A stretch of 64,000 nt of DNA from Argyresthia goedartella. Taxonomy: Eukaryota; Arthropoda; Insecta; Lepidoptera; Argyresthiidae. Position 1 is the first letter of the stretch. Each line of letters starts with the position of its first letter. The notes below the pieces were generated by a model. That model saw nothing but the letters and a program-made list of their open reading frames with translations. It was not told where the DNA came from and searched no databases. This document shows, piece by piece, positions 9,161 through 19,899 of this stretch. The stretch covers positions 22,252,552 to 22,316,551 of the forward strand of contig OX463832.1 in the NCBI GenBank assembly GCA_949825045.1. The letters are read 5' to 3'. The translations under genes and the position numbers were made by a program.

Positions 9161-9930
9161 GGCACTCACGGTGATGAAAATGGACTGATGACATTGGACT
9201 AACGACAATTGGATGAAGCCAAAAAGATTCCCCCAAACTGGCTTTCAAACTGGCGTCAAACTGGCTTTCTTGTATGATCGACGAGGCCTCGCGCAGACGT
9301 GCGTTACTATCTTACTATATATCAGGCTAGCCAAGGTCTCACCGCGTTGATAATTATGGATTAGGATGATTATGAGGAAATTCTTATGCGGCTACTTATT
9401 CTACTATTGTTGTTGTCATTTAATTATCAGATAACCCAAAAAATGGACGAAGGAATGGTTAAAAAAATGTCATGACGTTTGGGCTGTAGCGCGTGCTAAT
9501 GAAATGGTCACAAATTCATACATACGTAGAAACACTCGAAAAACATTTCGGTCCTTCAGGTGCAGTCGGTAAAAAAATATATCAATTATCTCATATTCAT
9601 TTGTTAAATGAGTTATCGCTGTAACATTGGGAATGAATAGAATAGAACAGAAAGCACCTTTATTCCATTGTAACTCAATGGACACACCTACATAATTCTT
9701 AGTTACTGAACGTCCTGCCGCCATCACGTCGAAGCTGCGACTGATGGAAATGGGCTGATGCACGCGCACTCACGGTCAGTTTTGGTCTGTTGAAAACAGA
9801 CTGAAGCTAGCGGAATACGGTGCACCCGGAAAATCCGTGGGTTTTCATCGGTTAAAAAATTCAATACAAGATTTCACACTCACGCTTTTGTCGTCAGTCC
9901 AATTTCAGAAATTGAATCACCGTGAGTGCC
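9161..9930. mobile_element. Non-autonomous DNA transposon-like element with GGCACTCACGGTGAT ends
   Basis: The left end GGCACTCACGGTGAT and the right end ATCACCGTGAGTGCC are perfect 15-bp inverted repeats; weaker complementarity continues inwards (ATTGGACT / AGTCCAAT). About 770 bp with no recognised transposase. The superfamily is unclear. The 95-bp tandem array starts 11 bases after its right end. Confidence 0.6.
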
Positions 9931-9940
9931 AACTCAACGA

Positions 9941-10510
9941 TGCGAGTGAGCGAGACAGCTAACGTTGTCGTACGCTGTCTCGCTCACTTGCGTCGACACC
10001 GCGCTCGCTGTCTCGCTGGCGGCATGTCGTATGTATGCGAGTGAGCGAGACAGCTAACGTTGTCGTACGCTGTCTCGCTCACTTGCGTCGACACCGCGCT
10101 CGCTGTCTCGCTGGCGGCATGTCGTATGTATGCGAGTGAGCGAGACAGCTAACGTTGTCGTACGCTGTCTCGCTCACTTGCGTCGACACCGCGCTCGCTG
10201 TCTCGCTGGCGGCATGTCGTATGTATGCGAGTGAGCGAGACAGCTAACGTTGTCGTACGCTGTCTCGCTCACTTGCGTCGACACCGCGCTCGCTGTCTCG
10301 CTGGCGGCATGTCGTATGTATGCGAGTGAGCGAGACAGCTAACGTTGTCGTACGCTGTCTCGCTCACTTGCGTCGACACCGCGCTCGCTGTCTCGCTGGC
10401 GGCATGTCGTATGTATGCGAGTGAGCGAGACAGCTAACGTTGTCGTACGCTGTCTCGCTCACTTGCGTCGACACCGCGCTCGCTGTCTCGCTGGCGGCAT
10501 GTCGTATGTA
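9941..10510. repeat. 95-bp tandem array, six copies, with hairpin units
   Basis: Unit starts fall at 9941, 10036, 10131, 10226, 10321 and 10416, exactly 95 bp apart, with essentially identical units. Each contains the perfect inverted repeat AGTGAGCGAGACAGC / GCTGTCTCGCTCACT around a 14-base loop, so each unit could form a hairpin. The array ends 40 bp before the acceptor of zinc-finger exon 3. Confidence 0.95.
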
Positions 10511-10550
10511 TGCGGTCGGTTACGACTTGCACATTTGGGTTTATTTTTAG

Positions 10551-10648
10551 CTGGTGCCGGCGGACGGTCCGTATTGCGAGAGTTGCGACCTCCGCTTCCT
10601 GACGGCTGCGGCGCGACAGCGGCATCTTCAGATTTCTGCAAGACACAG
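10551..10648 (+). CDS. C2H2 zinc-finger protein, exon 3 (finger 3)
   Basis: The exon lies between the acceptor TTTATTTTTAG and the donor ACAG|GTACAGG. It enters in phase 0, as exon 2 requires, and leaves with two bases of a codon. It encodes LVPADGPYCESCDLRF and onwards: CESC, 12 residues, then His and a second His six residues later, a slightly long His spacing. The exon stands only 40 bp from the satellite array at 9941-10510. Confidence 0.85.
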
Positions 10649-10901
10649 GTACAGGAAAATGTTCTGGCCCCAGCAGGTGTCGTGGGAACCAGCAACAGCG
10701 ACGTCACACACTAAGGTATAGACCATGTCAGTTTTGATGGCCAGAGGGGTAAGAGGAAATCGCGGAGGGGATGATGGGACACATCCCCCGCACCCCCGCA
10801 AGGCCCCGTCATAGTGCTGTGTAAGGCCACGTCGACCCGGTTTATCGATGTCGATCTTGCTAACGTTGAAGCTTGAATTTGCACTTGTGTATTTAAAATG
10901 A

Positions 10902-11140
10902 TGACCGGTTTAGCCTAGCGGGAAGTGACTCTACCTACGAAGCTGACGGTCCTGGGTTCGAATCCCGGAAAGGGAAAATTTTCTTGGGTGTTTTCTATGT
11001 ATTTACATGAGTATTTTTATATATTTTTATTTTTATATTTACTCTATTAAATATATCGTCGTCTAGTAGCCATAACACAAGCCTTGTTAAGCTTACTATG
11101 GGCCTAGTTCGATTTGTGTAAGATTGTCCTCTAATATTAA
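10902..11140 (+). mobile_element. tRNA-derived SINE S2
   Basis: The head reads ACCGGTTTAGCCTAGCGGGA with the B-box-like GGTTCGAATCCCGG. The body contains ATATCGTCGTCTAGTAGCC, CATAACACAAGCC and GGCCTAGTTCGATTTGTG. About 240 bp. A second copy, split by an M1 element, is at 22331-22860. Confidence 0.75.
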
Positions 11141-12004
11141 AAAAATGGAGTCGGCTGCCTCTTCGTCTATAAGAAAAGGTAAAATTCAATAATGTATTCG
11201 CAATCACGAGAACTAGTTAGAAAAGTTCTGGGAAAATAACATTGAAAGGATAAAATATTTCGAAAAACATGTTCAAATACTAGAAAATTAATACCCCTGG
11301 TATCACATGATATAGGAATAGAAAATGAGAGAGCAGTGGTTTTTTGAAACTTCAAGACATCTCCGCCATTTTGAAAAAAAAAAAAACGACAAAAATATCG
11401 ATGTAATGATCAAAACTGCGCACAAAACTTCACGAGAAATCAGTCGAGAAAGGCGGCTTGTAGAGGATAACACACGATACACCCATCCGGACATACGAAA
11501 TCAATTTTTGGACAATCCTGAAACGGAGACACTTTGCTCGCTCGGTCAATTAGTTTAAATATTCAACCTTCATTTTATCATGTACCTTTTTGGTATCTAT
11601 CGACATTGACTACCTCTTAAAAACCTGGCCTAAATATTAGTACATAGGTATTTGCTCACTCAAAATCACAGAACACTGATGAATTATGATGAATGCTCGG
11701 ATTACAGTACCTATTTGTACTATGCTTTTACCATAGGTACACATTTTTTTTTAAATTTACGTTGTACGGGATGAATCCGCTGTCTGAGTACTATTGCACA
11801 ATTTTTATGCAAAGTGACAGCCAAAACGATTCTGTCAAATGCCAGACAAAATTTTGTGAAATTTCTGACTTTCTTTTAGTGCGGTTATTTAGAAAGACAT
11901 CTGACAATATAAATGTATGAGATCAACCTGACTTGTCTAGTGATAGCAATAAGGGATAATATTATAAATAGTAGATTGTTGCACCAAGCAGAATAGTACA
12001 TTGT
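11141..12004. other. Intron stretch, nothing recognised
   Basis: AT-rich sequence without a convincing exon, repeat family or RNA. Open frames here (for example 11325-11558) are short, lack domains and have no phase-compatible splice sites. Confidence 0.5.
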
Positions 12005-12125
12005 TGCCCAGGTATAGAAAGTAAGCAATAGATGGAGGAGTTAGTTCGCGGGCCGAGCCGCAGGTGAGGCCCGCGAAGATGCGAGTCCATCTATTGCACT
12101 TTCTACCGAGGCATTTACTATGTGC
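12005..12125. repeat. Palindromic repeat around CAATAGATGGA
   Basis: AGAAAGTAAGCAATAGATGG near 12018 returns inverted as CCATCTATTGCACTTTCT near 12090, enclosing a GC-rich centre (GGGCCGAGCCGCAGGTGAGG). A foldback arrangement, perhaps the ends of a MITE. A similarly built block (GCCCGAGCCGAAGGCGAGGG) lies at about 40125-40200. Confidence 0.5.
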
Positions 12126-12338
12126 TTTTCACGCCTAATGTGAGGAAATAAAACAGGTTGAGTACACGGTATAATACACAGTTTAATTAAAAGTAATATT
12201 GATATTCGCATTAGGGCAGTTGTGGAATGACAAGGAAATGTTTTTTCCCGGAACATTTATATTAGTATTTTGTGTCATTTCGGCCGGTATGGAGTGTGAT
12301 GCCGACGAAAATAATCGACCAATAGCAGAGTAGAAAGT

Positions 12339-12757
12339 AAAAAACCGGTCAAGTGCGAGTCTAAATCGCGCACGAAGGGTTCCGTACCACCGTTCAATGG
12401 AAGCGATGGTGTGGAGTGAATAGTTTGGATTTTACACAGCAAAATATTGTTTAAAAAGTTATTGGTGCGGTAACTTTCACACTCCATGTACGTAACCAGG
12501 TGCATCCATAAGTTTGTATGTGGTATTGAAAGAATTGTTGTATGGGAGCCCCCTTAAATATTTCTTTTATCCTGTTTTTTAGTATTTGTTGTTATAGCGG
12601 CAACATAAATACATAATCTGTGAACATTTCAACTCTCTAGCTAGCTAGGTTCTTGAGATACAGCCTGGTGACAGACGGACGGACGGACGAACGAACGGAC
12701 AGCGGAATCTTAGTAAAAGGGTCCCGTTTGGAACCCTTCGGGTACGGAACCCTAAAA
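12339..12757 (+). repeat. GGGTTCCGTACC-family repeat, complete
   Basis: It starts with AAAACCGGTCAAGTGCGAG and CGCACGAAGGGTTCCGTACC, and ends GGGTACGGAACCCTAAAA. The inner segments TTACACAGCAAAATATTG, TACGTAACCAGGTGCATCC and ACAGACGGACGGACGG recur in other copies. It is almost identical to 53211-53602, implying recent spread. Confidence 0.8.
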
Positions 12758-13454
12758 AGGCCGCTAAACACTACATTTGACTTTGCAAATCTACATTGTT
12801 TGACTGTTTTTGAATTGTACTACTAAGAACTACTTTCTACTCTCATTTCAATCCATCTTTGGCCATATTTCCGAGCAGTGGCGTGAAAAGTAATTTATTA
12901 TCATACCGAGTGCTTATTTGGAGAGTGCAATATAAATTACATAATGCGAGGTGCATAATCTGCTTTTCTTTCAACTACTGTAAGGAAAGAAGGTGAGAAA
13001 GCAAAGAAACTGCATGCTCGTATTTCTCAGTAAAAATTGGCTCTGTTTACTTTCCCGCCTTTTTTTAATTATCTATGGCCAGTATTTTGTTTAAGCAAAT
13101 CACTTTACATGCAAACTGCATAACTCCATGCGGCCGTCAGGTTGGCCAACAGAACGCATTGTAAGCCTAGAGTTTAACTTTTAGTAACTTGACATGTACC
13201 ACCTCTTTGGTTGCGCGATTTAAAAAGAAACTAAAACAGTACAGTCAAGGATTTCCATACATTTTCCTGTTCTTTAGCAACAAAGCGCCGCTTTGTGCTG
13301 GATATGTAGTGCAGTTATGACAGAACTTCAGCATAGTTGGAAGAAAAGGTGTTTTCATGAAATGTTTTTTATTTTTTTTACAATTGTCAGATATCTTCCT
13401 GTGATAACCGCAGTATAGTAGTTGTCTATGTAAATTGCTTTTTAATGTTCATAG
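12758..13454. other. Intron stretch, nothing recognised
   Basis: No exon, repeat family or RNA is recognised. Tail sequences resembling the palindromic repeat at 12005 (CTACTTTCTACTCTCATTTC) occur near 12835, so older transposon debris is likely. Confidence 0.4.
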
Positions 13455-13590
13455 AGATTCTAAAGAGCCACCGCCGAGAAAGCAGAGAAAGGCGCGAGAT
13501 AGAGAGAGCACTAGAGATAAGCAAGAGATAGAGGGAGCGAAGAAGAGACGACCCTCGAACAAGCCGGAAGGACCGATCCCTTGTGAGCAG
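13455..13590 (+). CDS. C2H2 zinc-finger protein, exon 4 (basic linker, start of finger 4)
   Basis: Between the acceptor TTCATAG and the donor GAGCAG|GTATTT. The first base completes an Arg codon (AG+A). It encodes a highly charged Lys/Arg-rich linker with KKRRPSNKPEG, which could serve as a nuclear localisation signal or minor-groove contact. It ends with IPCEQ, the first Cys of finger 4. The second Cys is the first codon of exon 5, so the intron cuts inside the C-x2-C knuckle. Confidence 0.85.
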
Positions 13591-13697
13591 GTATTTATAT
13601 CTTGTTTTGATAATTAAGAAGCGTTCTAAGCAACATCTTGCAAAGACGGAAACTGGATGGGTGTCTGTTTCTATGTGGCATTTGTTTTGGACGACAC

Positions 13698-14740
13698 GTT
13701 AAGCTGTAGGTCCCGGCTACTATCGCTACTCGGTGGTCGTAGTCGTTAAGCTGTAGGTCCCGGCTACTATCGCTACTCGGTGGTCGTAGTCGTTAAGCTG
13801 TAGGTCCCGGCTACTATCGCTACTCGGTGGTCGTAGTCGTTAAGCTGTAGGTCCCGGCTACTATCGCTACTCGGTGGTCGTAGTCGTTAAGCTGTAGGTC
13901 CCGGCTACTATCGCTACTCGGTGGTCGTAGTCGTTAAGCTGTAGGTCCCGGCTACTATCGCTACTCGGTGGTCGTAGTCGTTAAGCTGTAGGTCCCGGCT
14001 ACTATCGCTACTCGGTGGTCGTAGTCGTTAAGCTGTAGGTCCCGGCTACTATCGCTACTCGGTGGTCGTAGTCGTTAAGCTGTAGGTCCCGGCTACTATC
14101 GCTACTCGGTGGTCGTAGTCGTTAAGCTGTAGGTCCCGGCTACTATCGCTACTCGGTGGTCGTAGTCGTTAAGCTGTAGGTCCCGGCTACTATCGCTACT
14201 CGGTGGTCGTAGTCGTTAAGCTGTAGGTCCCGGCTACTATCGCTACTCGGTGGTCGTAGTCGTTAAGCTGTAGGTCCCGGCTACTATCGCTACTCGGTGG
14301 TCGTAGTCGTTAAGCTGTAGGTCCCGGCTACTATCGCTACTCGGTGGTCGTAGTCGTTAAGCTGTAGGTCCCGGCTACTATCGCTACTCGGTGGTCGTAG
14401 TCGTTAAGCTGTAGGTCCCGGCTACTATCGCTACTCGGTGGTCGTAGTCGTTAAGCTGTAGGTCCCGGCTACTATCGCTACTCGGTGGTCGTAGTCGTTA
14501 AGCTGTAGGTCCCGGCTACTATCGCTACTCGGTGGTCGTAGTCGTTAAGCTGTAGGTCCCGGCTACTATCGCTACTCGGTGGTCGTAGTCGTTAAGCTGT
14601 AGGTCCCGGCTACTATCGCTACTCGGTGGTCGTAGTCGTTAAGCTGTAGGTCCCGGCTACTATCGCTACTCGGTGGTCGTAGTCGTTAAGCTGTAGGTCC
14701 CGGCTACTATCGCTACTCGGTGGTCGTAGTCGTTAAGCTG
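13698..14740. repeat. 47-bp minisatellite, 22 copies
   Basis: The unit begins GTTAAGCTGTAGGTCCCGGC and recurs every 47 bp from 13698 to 14731, followed by a 10-bp partial copy. All copies read identically as far as I can see, which implies recent expansion or strong homogenisation. The unit is not a multiple of three and has no open frame of note. It is in the intron between exons 4 and 5. Confidence 0.95.
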
Positions 14741-15050
14741 GTCAGAGGCCCTAATAGGGCAGCTTGATAACTCCTGACAGTCAACATAAGCTGAGAAAAT
14801 GGCTAATATCAAAGTGTTACTACAATTTCAAAGAATTTCTAAATTATAAGGCTCGATTCTTAACAGAGATTATTTTACAAATTATTAGACATTTTATAAA
14901 TTACATACTTATGTATTAATTTTATGATTGTAATGGTTAGATGAATGGACATGTACATCAGTATTCCTTATCTTGGAAATTGAAAATTTGCATGCCACTA
15001 TGTGACGAAATATGTTGACACTATTACCGTCTACCATCTATATTGTGTAT
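14741..15050. other. Intron stretch, nothing recognised
   Basis: AT-rich spacer between the 47-bp array and the foldback element. No features are supported. Confidence 0.5.
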
Positions 15051-15830
15051 GTTACGGCTAAAGCTAGGTGTGAAACTAAACTTAAGTTAAACCGGCCAGT
15101 CTTAAGATTAATTTCGAGCCTCGGCTAATGACCGAAATAATGTTCATTGCGATAAATGATTTCAACATTAGTCGGCTAAACTGCAGTTTAGCCTCGACGC
15201 TGTTGAGGCTAAAGATAGGTGAGGAAATATGGTTGACATTAGCCGACTAAACTTAAGTTTATTTTTCAGTATACCTAGGCTAATGTTGAACAATTACCGT
15301 CTTAATCTGGAATAAGCGATGATAATGATTCGGTAGCCGTAAACACTGCGGTAGCTCTAGCTTAGGTGAAGGATAAAGGGGGTGAGCGAAGCGAAGCACC
15401 CTTTATCCTTTGTATCAGGTTGAACATGAAGAACAACAAAAATACTTATACTCGTCTTATTAAAGTTTTTGTTGTTTTTACATGTTCAACCTAACACGAA
15501 GGATAAAGGGGACTTCGCTTCGCTCACCCCCTTTACCCTTCACCTAAGCTACCGCAGTGATTTGCCCTGATATTAGAAATAGCTTTCTCATCTGAATAAA
15601 ATTACCCCGCCCCGCTCCCCGCAGTCGCACGAATACTTCGTTTTCAACATTAGCTAACTAATGTCCAACATTAACCGAAACGCATCGGCTAATGTGCAGT
15701 CTAGCCGATGAAAGATGACATCCGTTATCACAAACGAACATCCCTTCGGACATTAGCCGAGTCTCGAAATTAATCTTAAGACTAGCCGGCTAAACTTATG
15801 TTTAGTTTCACACCTAGCTTTAGCCGTAAC
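15051..15830. mobile_element. Large foldback element M3 with AGCCGGCTAA motifs
   Basis: The left arm begins GTTACGGCTAAAGCTAGGTG and the right arm ends with its reverse complement, CACCTAGCTTTAGCCGTAAC. The arms match over roughly 75 bp, with TCTTAAGATTAATTTCGAG on the left and CTCGAAATTAATCTTAAGA on the right. The interior holds repeated CGGCTAATG-like motifs and a second, inverted element at 15345-15570. No transposase; a non-autonomous foldback element. Confidence 0.8.
15345..15570. repeat. Inverted pair of M1 core segments inside M3
   Basis: GTGAAGGATAAAGGGGGTGA and GTTGAACATG on the left are mirrored by CATGTTCAACCTAACACGAAG and TCACCCCCTTTACCCTTCAC on the right. The M1 core is therefore present as an inverted duplicate, making a palindrome nested inside the palindrome of M3. 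The usual M1 ends are absent. Confidence 0.8.
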
Positions 15831-15991
15831 ATATATACCATATTTTGTGCAAATTTCATTTCATTTCATTTCAGTCGGGTTGGCCCCACTGAGCCAGCCG
15901 AATGGCTCAATCTTGCTCCAAACTGAGTTAAGGCCCGGGCCCCACGGTGGAAACCTTATTTCCGCGTCTGACCTGTTTGATGTTCCCACAG

Positions 15992-16123
15992 TGCAGTCTG
16001 CAGCTGGAAGACTCGCGCGCGTACTACAAACACTTCCGCCGCTGCCACCCGGACAAGAACCGCACCAACTACCCTTCGATGCGCGCGCCGGCGATGTGTC
16101 ACGTGTGCGGACGCATGTTCCAG
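15992..16123 (+). CDS. C2H2 zinc-finger protein, exon 5 (finger 4, start of finger 5)
   Basis: Acceptor TTCCCACAG, donor TTCCAG|GTACAC; phase 0 at both ends. The first codon is the second Cys of finger 4. With exon 4 it makes CEQC, exactly 12 residues, then HFRRCH, a canonical finger rebuilt across a 2.4 kb intron. A linker then leads to CHVCGRMFQ, the first half of finger 5. GC-rich third positions contrast with the AT-rich introns, supporting real coding sequence. Confidence 0.9.
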
Positions 16124-16149
16124 GTACACAGACACCAACACGCACAAAG

Positions 16150-16530
16150 TGCATCCACATCCATAAACACTCACATACACTCACATGCCCTCACATACGC
16201 TTTCATACTCTCACATACACTCATATATACTCACATACACTCACATACAATCATATATATTCACATACACTCCATACATTCACATACATTGACATACACT
16301 CACATGCCCTCTATACATCCAAATACACTCACAATACGCCTGGTTTCTGAAAGGAAAATTTGCTGTGACAACTTGTTAAACTCTTGATAAACGGATTTCA
16401 GCCAATCACATGCCGCTATTTTGAATAAATGATCGATTAACCGCTTGTTACATTTGACCACTCTTTCGGAAACTGGGGGATACTCTCACATACACTCACT
16501 TACACTCACTTACACTCACATACTCTCACA
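16150..16530. repeat. Degenerate TCACATACAC array
   Basis: Many variants of the 10-base motif TCACATACAC run from about 16160 to 16335, with a second short patch at 16482-16530. It starts 30 bp downstream of exon 5, just inside the intron. Apparent open frames through it are low-complexity His/Thr/Tyr sequence. Confidence 0.8.
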
Positions 16531-16669
16531 TCTTCAAACTGCGACGTGACAAACCCGCATTCTTTCCCTACAGCCGGGAATCGAACCCGTTTTCTGCAAA
16601 GCTAGAGCACCCGGCTTGTGATTCAACATGCGCCTTGGCATTGTTGTGACTTGGATAAGTGGTTCAAAA

Positions 16670-17093
16670 ATGTTGGCACACAGCTGGCCCAGCACTTCAC
16701 TACCAACGCACCAACACATGTAATGTTGGCACACAGCTGGCCCAGCACTTCACTACCAACGCACCAACACATGTAATGTTGGCACACAGCTGGCCCAGCA
16801 CTTCACTACCAACGCACCAACACATATAATGTTGGCACACAGCTGGCCCAGCACTTCACTACCAACGCACCAACACATGTAATGTTGGCACACAGCTGGC
16901 CCAGCACTTCACTACCAACGCACCAACACATGTAATGTTGGCACACAGCTGGCCCAGCACTTCACTACCAACGCACCAACACATATAATGTTGGCACACA
17001 GCTGGCCCAGCACTTCACTTCCAACGCACCAACACATGTAATGTTGGCACACAGCTGGCCCAGCACTTCACTACCAACGCACCAACACATGTA
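16670..17093. repeat. 53-bp minisatellite, eight copies
   Basis: The unit begins ATGTTGGCACACAGCTGGCC and recurs every 53 bp at 16670, 16723 and onwards to 17041. Two copies carry ACATATAATG for ACATGTAATG and one has a single further change. A 14-bp doublet (GGACGGATCTAGAT twice) follows, then LINE A sequence starts. Confidence 0.95.
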
Positions 17094-17740
17094 CTTGGAC
17101 GGATCTAGATGGACGGATCTAGATGGTGCAGTTACCAGACAAAGCACGGATGTGGCTACATCTAGGCTAGTATATTTTAGTTACTTTCATAGTGTGATGT
17201 CCTATGGTATCTTGTTGTGGGGGAAAGCAGCGGATATTCAAACTATTTTTATTTTACAGAAAATAGCTATTCGAGCAATTTATAATTTAAAACGAACAGA
17301 CTCCTTAAGAGAGCTTTTTAAAGAAATTGACATACTAACAGTAGCTAGTCATTTCGAAAATATAATGTATGTAATCTTGAAATTGCCATTTGAGCAATTT
17401 AAAAAGCATGTTAAAGCGACTTTGTCGAAAAAGGGATATTACAATGTTCAAGATTACTTAAATGACGGGACTGTATGGGGTTAATCTAGATCAACACAGA
17501 CCTTGCCGTTAATAATATTGTAACTATTTATTTCTGCTTATTAATTTTTCATATTTGTTATAGTTAAGCACAACCTATTTTTAAAAGCGATCTAAAAATC
17601 AATCTGTGGGAGTTTCTACGCCCTGCTTCTCCCACAGTGGTCCAATGTAGAGAAGAGGCAAAAAATTACGTTTGCTAAGTATATGTAAATATCTACAGTA
17701 ATAAAGTACTTTGACTTTGACTTTAACTTTGACTTTGTAA
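17094..17740 (+). mobile_element. LINE family A, 3' part, sense to the zinc-finger gene
   Basis: Encodes the C-terminal LINE region: RLVYFSYFHSVMSYGILLWG through LSKKGYYNVQDYLNDGTVWG and a stop at 17482, then a 3' UTR and a (CTTTGA)n tail at 17705-17737. Compared with the copy at 1452-1775, a segment after HFENIMYV is deleted. It is 5'-truncated directly after the 53-bp array. No activity expected. Confidence 0.8.
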
Positions 17741-17839
17741 GGAATATCCCATATCTTAAACGAACGCACTCGAGTTATAATCCCGTCCGTCATCCCGTGA
17801 AGCCAAATGTACCGAATGCTTGGGTATTTGTGCCCACAG

Positions 17840-17961
17840 ACACTGGCGCTGCTTCTAGACCACGGCTGGGTACACACCAACGAGAAGCGATTCCAATGCG
17901 ACCAGTGCTCCAAGACCTTCCAGCAGAAGCAGCGTCTCGTGGCACACAGGCACATACACAG
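17840..17961 (+). CDS. C2H2 zinc-finger protein, exon 6 (end of finger 5, finger 6)
   Basis: Acceptor GTGCCCACAG, donor ACAG|GTGAGG. It enters in phase 0, completing finger 5 as CHVC, 12 residues, then HGWVH. The linker HTNEKRFQ resembles the TGEKPF linker of DNA-binding finger arrays. Finger 6 is complete: CDQC, 12 residues, then HRHIH. It leaves with two bases of the next codon. Adjacent fingers with this linker suggest sequence-specific DNA binding. Confidence 0.9.
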
Positions 17962-18129
17962 GTGAGGGAGAAAGAGAGAGAGAGTAGAGAGAGAAAGAGA
18001 AAAACAGAGAGAGCGAGGTGATACCACAGCCTAATGGCGCCTCATCTTAGAAGCTCATTGCAGATGGCGCTGGTGTAGTTGGATGATGTATATCTGTCAA
18101 AGTTGTCAAATTATATTTGTTTCTCCTTG

Positions 18130-18725
18130 AAATACAGGTGGACCACGGTACCATTCAATCAATTATCCTGAGACGTCCTTGGCTCTTTAAGTTTAGGCAC
18201 CTAGATAAATCGGTCACTTCTGTCATCTGTCGTCTTCGTTTGGGACACTCCTGCACTCCTGTCCATCTCGCAAAAATTAGGATAAGGGATTCATCATTGT
18301 GTGAATGTGGCCTGGCTGGCGGTACTCCTGATCATTTGTTCTTTGAATGCCCTATCAATCATATTTCTCTTTACCATCTCCCCCCTCCGAAATTCCCTCG
18401 TCCTGTCAATCTAAACCTCCTTCTCACCTTATCTCACCCATCCTCTGTCAATTTACTTATTTATTTATTTATTTATTGGTTTTTGGAAGACTAACAGCTA
18501 TAATAGAAAAGACAATTAGAAATAACAGATAACTAATGAGCTAATAACAAGTCTCCACTTGTCTCAACTAATTTATATCTACCAACAATATTAAATTATA
18601 GTCTCAGCTTAAAGTTCTCTTTTTATTAACTGTTCCACGTGATTTCCTATTGTGCAGGTCTCATCAAGTGACATTGGCGAAATTATTGTGGCAACACGCG
18701 ATAGAAGCCATAACCAAAAAACTTA
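18130..18725 (+). pseudogene. LINE C-terminal fragment with zinc-binding region
   Basis: Reads RLRLGHSCTPVHLAKIRI, then LCECG and DHLFFECP, the Cys/His pattern found after the RNase H-like part of Jockey-type LINE polyproteins. No catalytic domain remains. The sequence passes into ATTT repeats near 18460 and a 3' UTR-like tail. Confidence 0.65.
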
Positions 18726-18805
18726 ACTTAACTTAACTTGAAATGCAGGTGATATTTAATTATCTGACCGTATTTTGGGTAATCATAGAAACCATCATTA
18801 TGAAC

Positions 18806-19565
18806 AAATTCAAATTCAAATTCAAATTCAAATCATTTATTGCTGTCACATTACATTAAAAAAGGTGGTACAGGCAGGATACAGGTATACATGTGACGCC
18901 TCGTAGAGGCGTTGCAATTTTGAGAGATACAGGTTTTACTTAATATTACATAATTAATTACTTATTTCTATTACATTTAAAATGTTCATGTTAACTTGAA
19001 CTTTAATAAATATTTATATTCCAACGACAATAGAATTCAAAATTAAAAAGTAACATCTACATTTATCTATAACAGTTTATAACAAGTCCCTTATATTTAA
19101 ATTAAATTAAATCAAACTAAATCAATGTTAAATTATATTACGGCATGCTCCTAAATACATATTATTATTATTGTCTTGTCGATTTGTCATTATGTCATCT
19201 TATCGTCAAAAAATTCTTTTATATTGTAGTAGCTTTTGTGTATTAGGAAATTTTTTAAATGTTTGTTAAATAGCGTAGCTTTATCTATATTTTTTATACT
19301 ATTTGGTATGTGGTTGTATATTTTTATTACCATGGAATGCGGCCCTGAGGATATTAATTTTAGTTTAGAGAATGGTACTTTTAATGTATGTAGGTTTCGG
19401 TCATTTCGTTTTATAGTATGTATTGGGGAGTACAGGTTGGGATGTTTTCTGACAAATTTGCAGGCTTCAAAAATGTAGATAGATGTAAGGGTTAATATTT
19501 CATGTTTCTCAAAAAATGGTTTACAAGACATCGTTTGGTCAATATTTACCAGTATTCTTAAACAT
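18806..19565 (-). mobile_element. LINE family B-like 3' end inserted in M4
   Basis: A - strand 127-codon frame (19190-19573) carries the C-terminal LINE motif NKHLKNFLIHKSYYNIKEFF. The 3' UTR ends in an (AAATTC)n tail at 18806-18833. A short AACAA may be the target duplication: it precedes the tail on the left and follows the element near 19567. Confidence 0.75.
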
Positions 19566-19899
19566 TTCAACAACTTTACCCATCAAACATAAGATCGCAA
19601 ATGAAAAAAAATACCGTCCCTCAGTACATTAACCGATCAGCTGATGTCACTATGGGAGGCCCAAAATATTTTTTCGTTTGCGACTACGTCAAACCTGGAT
19701 AAGCGAGAGTTCAAGGGAGCACAATCGCATTCCCGCTTATAGAGGTTTCTTACTAACCCGAGTTTCTCGCTATTGCAGGTACATGGGTTTCTCTCTTATA
19801 GGGGTACGCAGCAATACAAGTCACAGCAAGTACGAATGTAGTAAATATGTAATATGATAAAATTATGTGCATGATATGCACAACATATATTATGAGCAC

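Noticed and set aside
9941..10510. CRISPR-like array of 95-bp repeats
   Set aside because: There are no unique spacers; units are tandem and identical, in an animal intron. It is a satellite.
10415..10714. 99-codon + strand ORF across the satellite and exon 3
   Set aside because: It begins in the 95-bp satellite and reads exon 3 out of the frame that gives the CESC finger.
15847..16387. ORFs of 146-167 codons overlapping exon 5
   Set aside because: They read exon 5 out of frame or run through the TCACATACAC simple repeat. Splice signals and finger phase support only 15992-16123.
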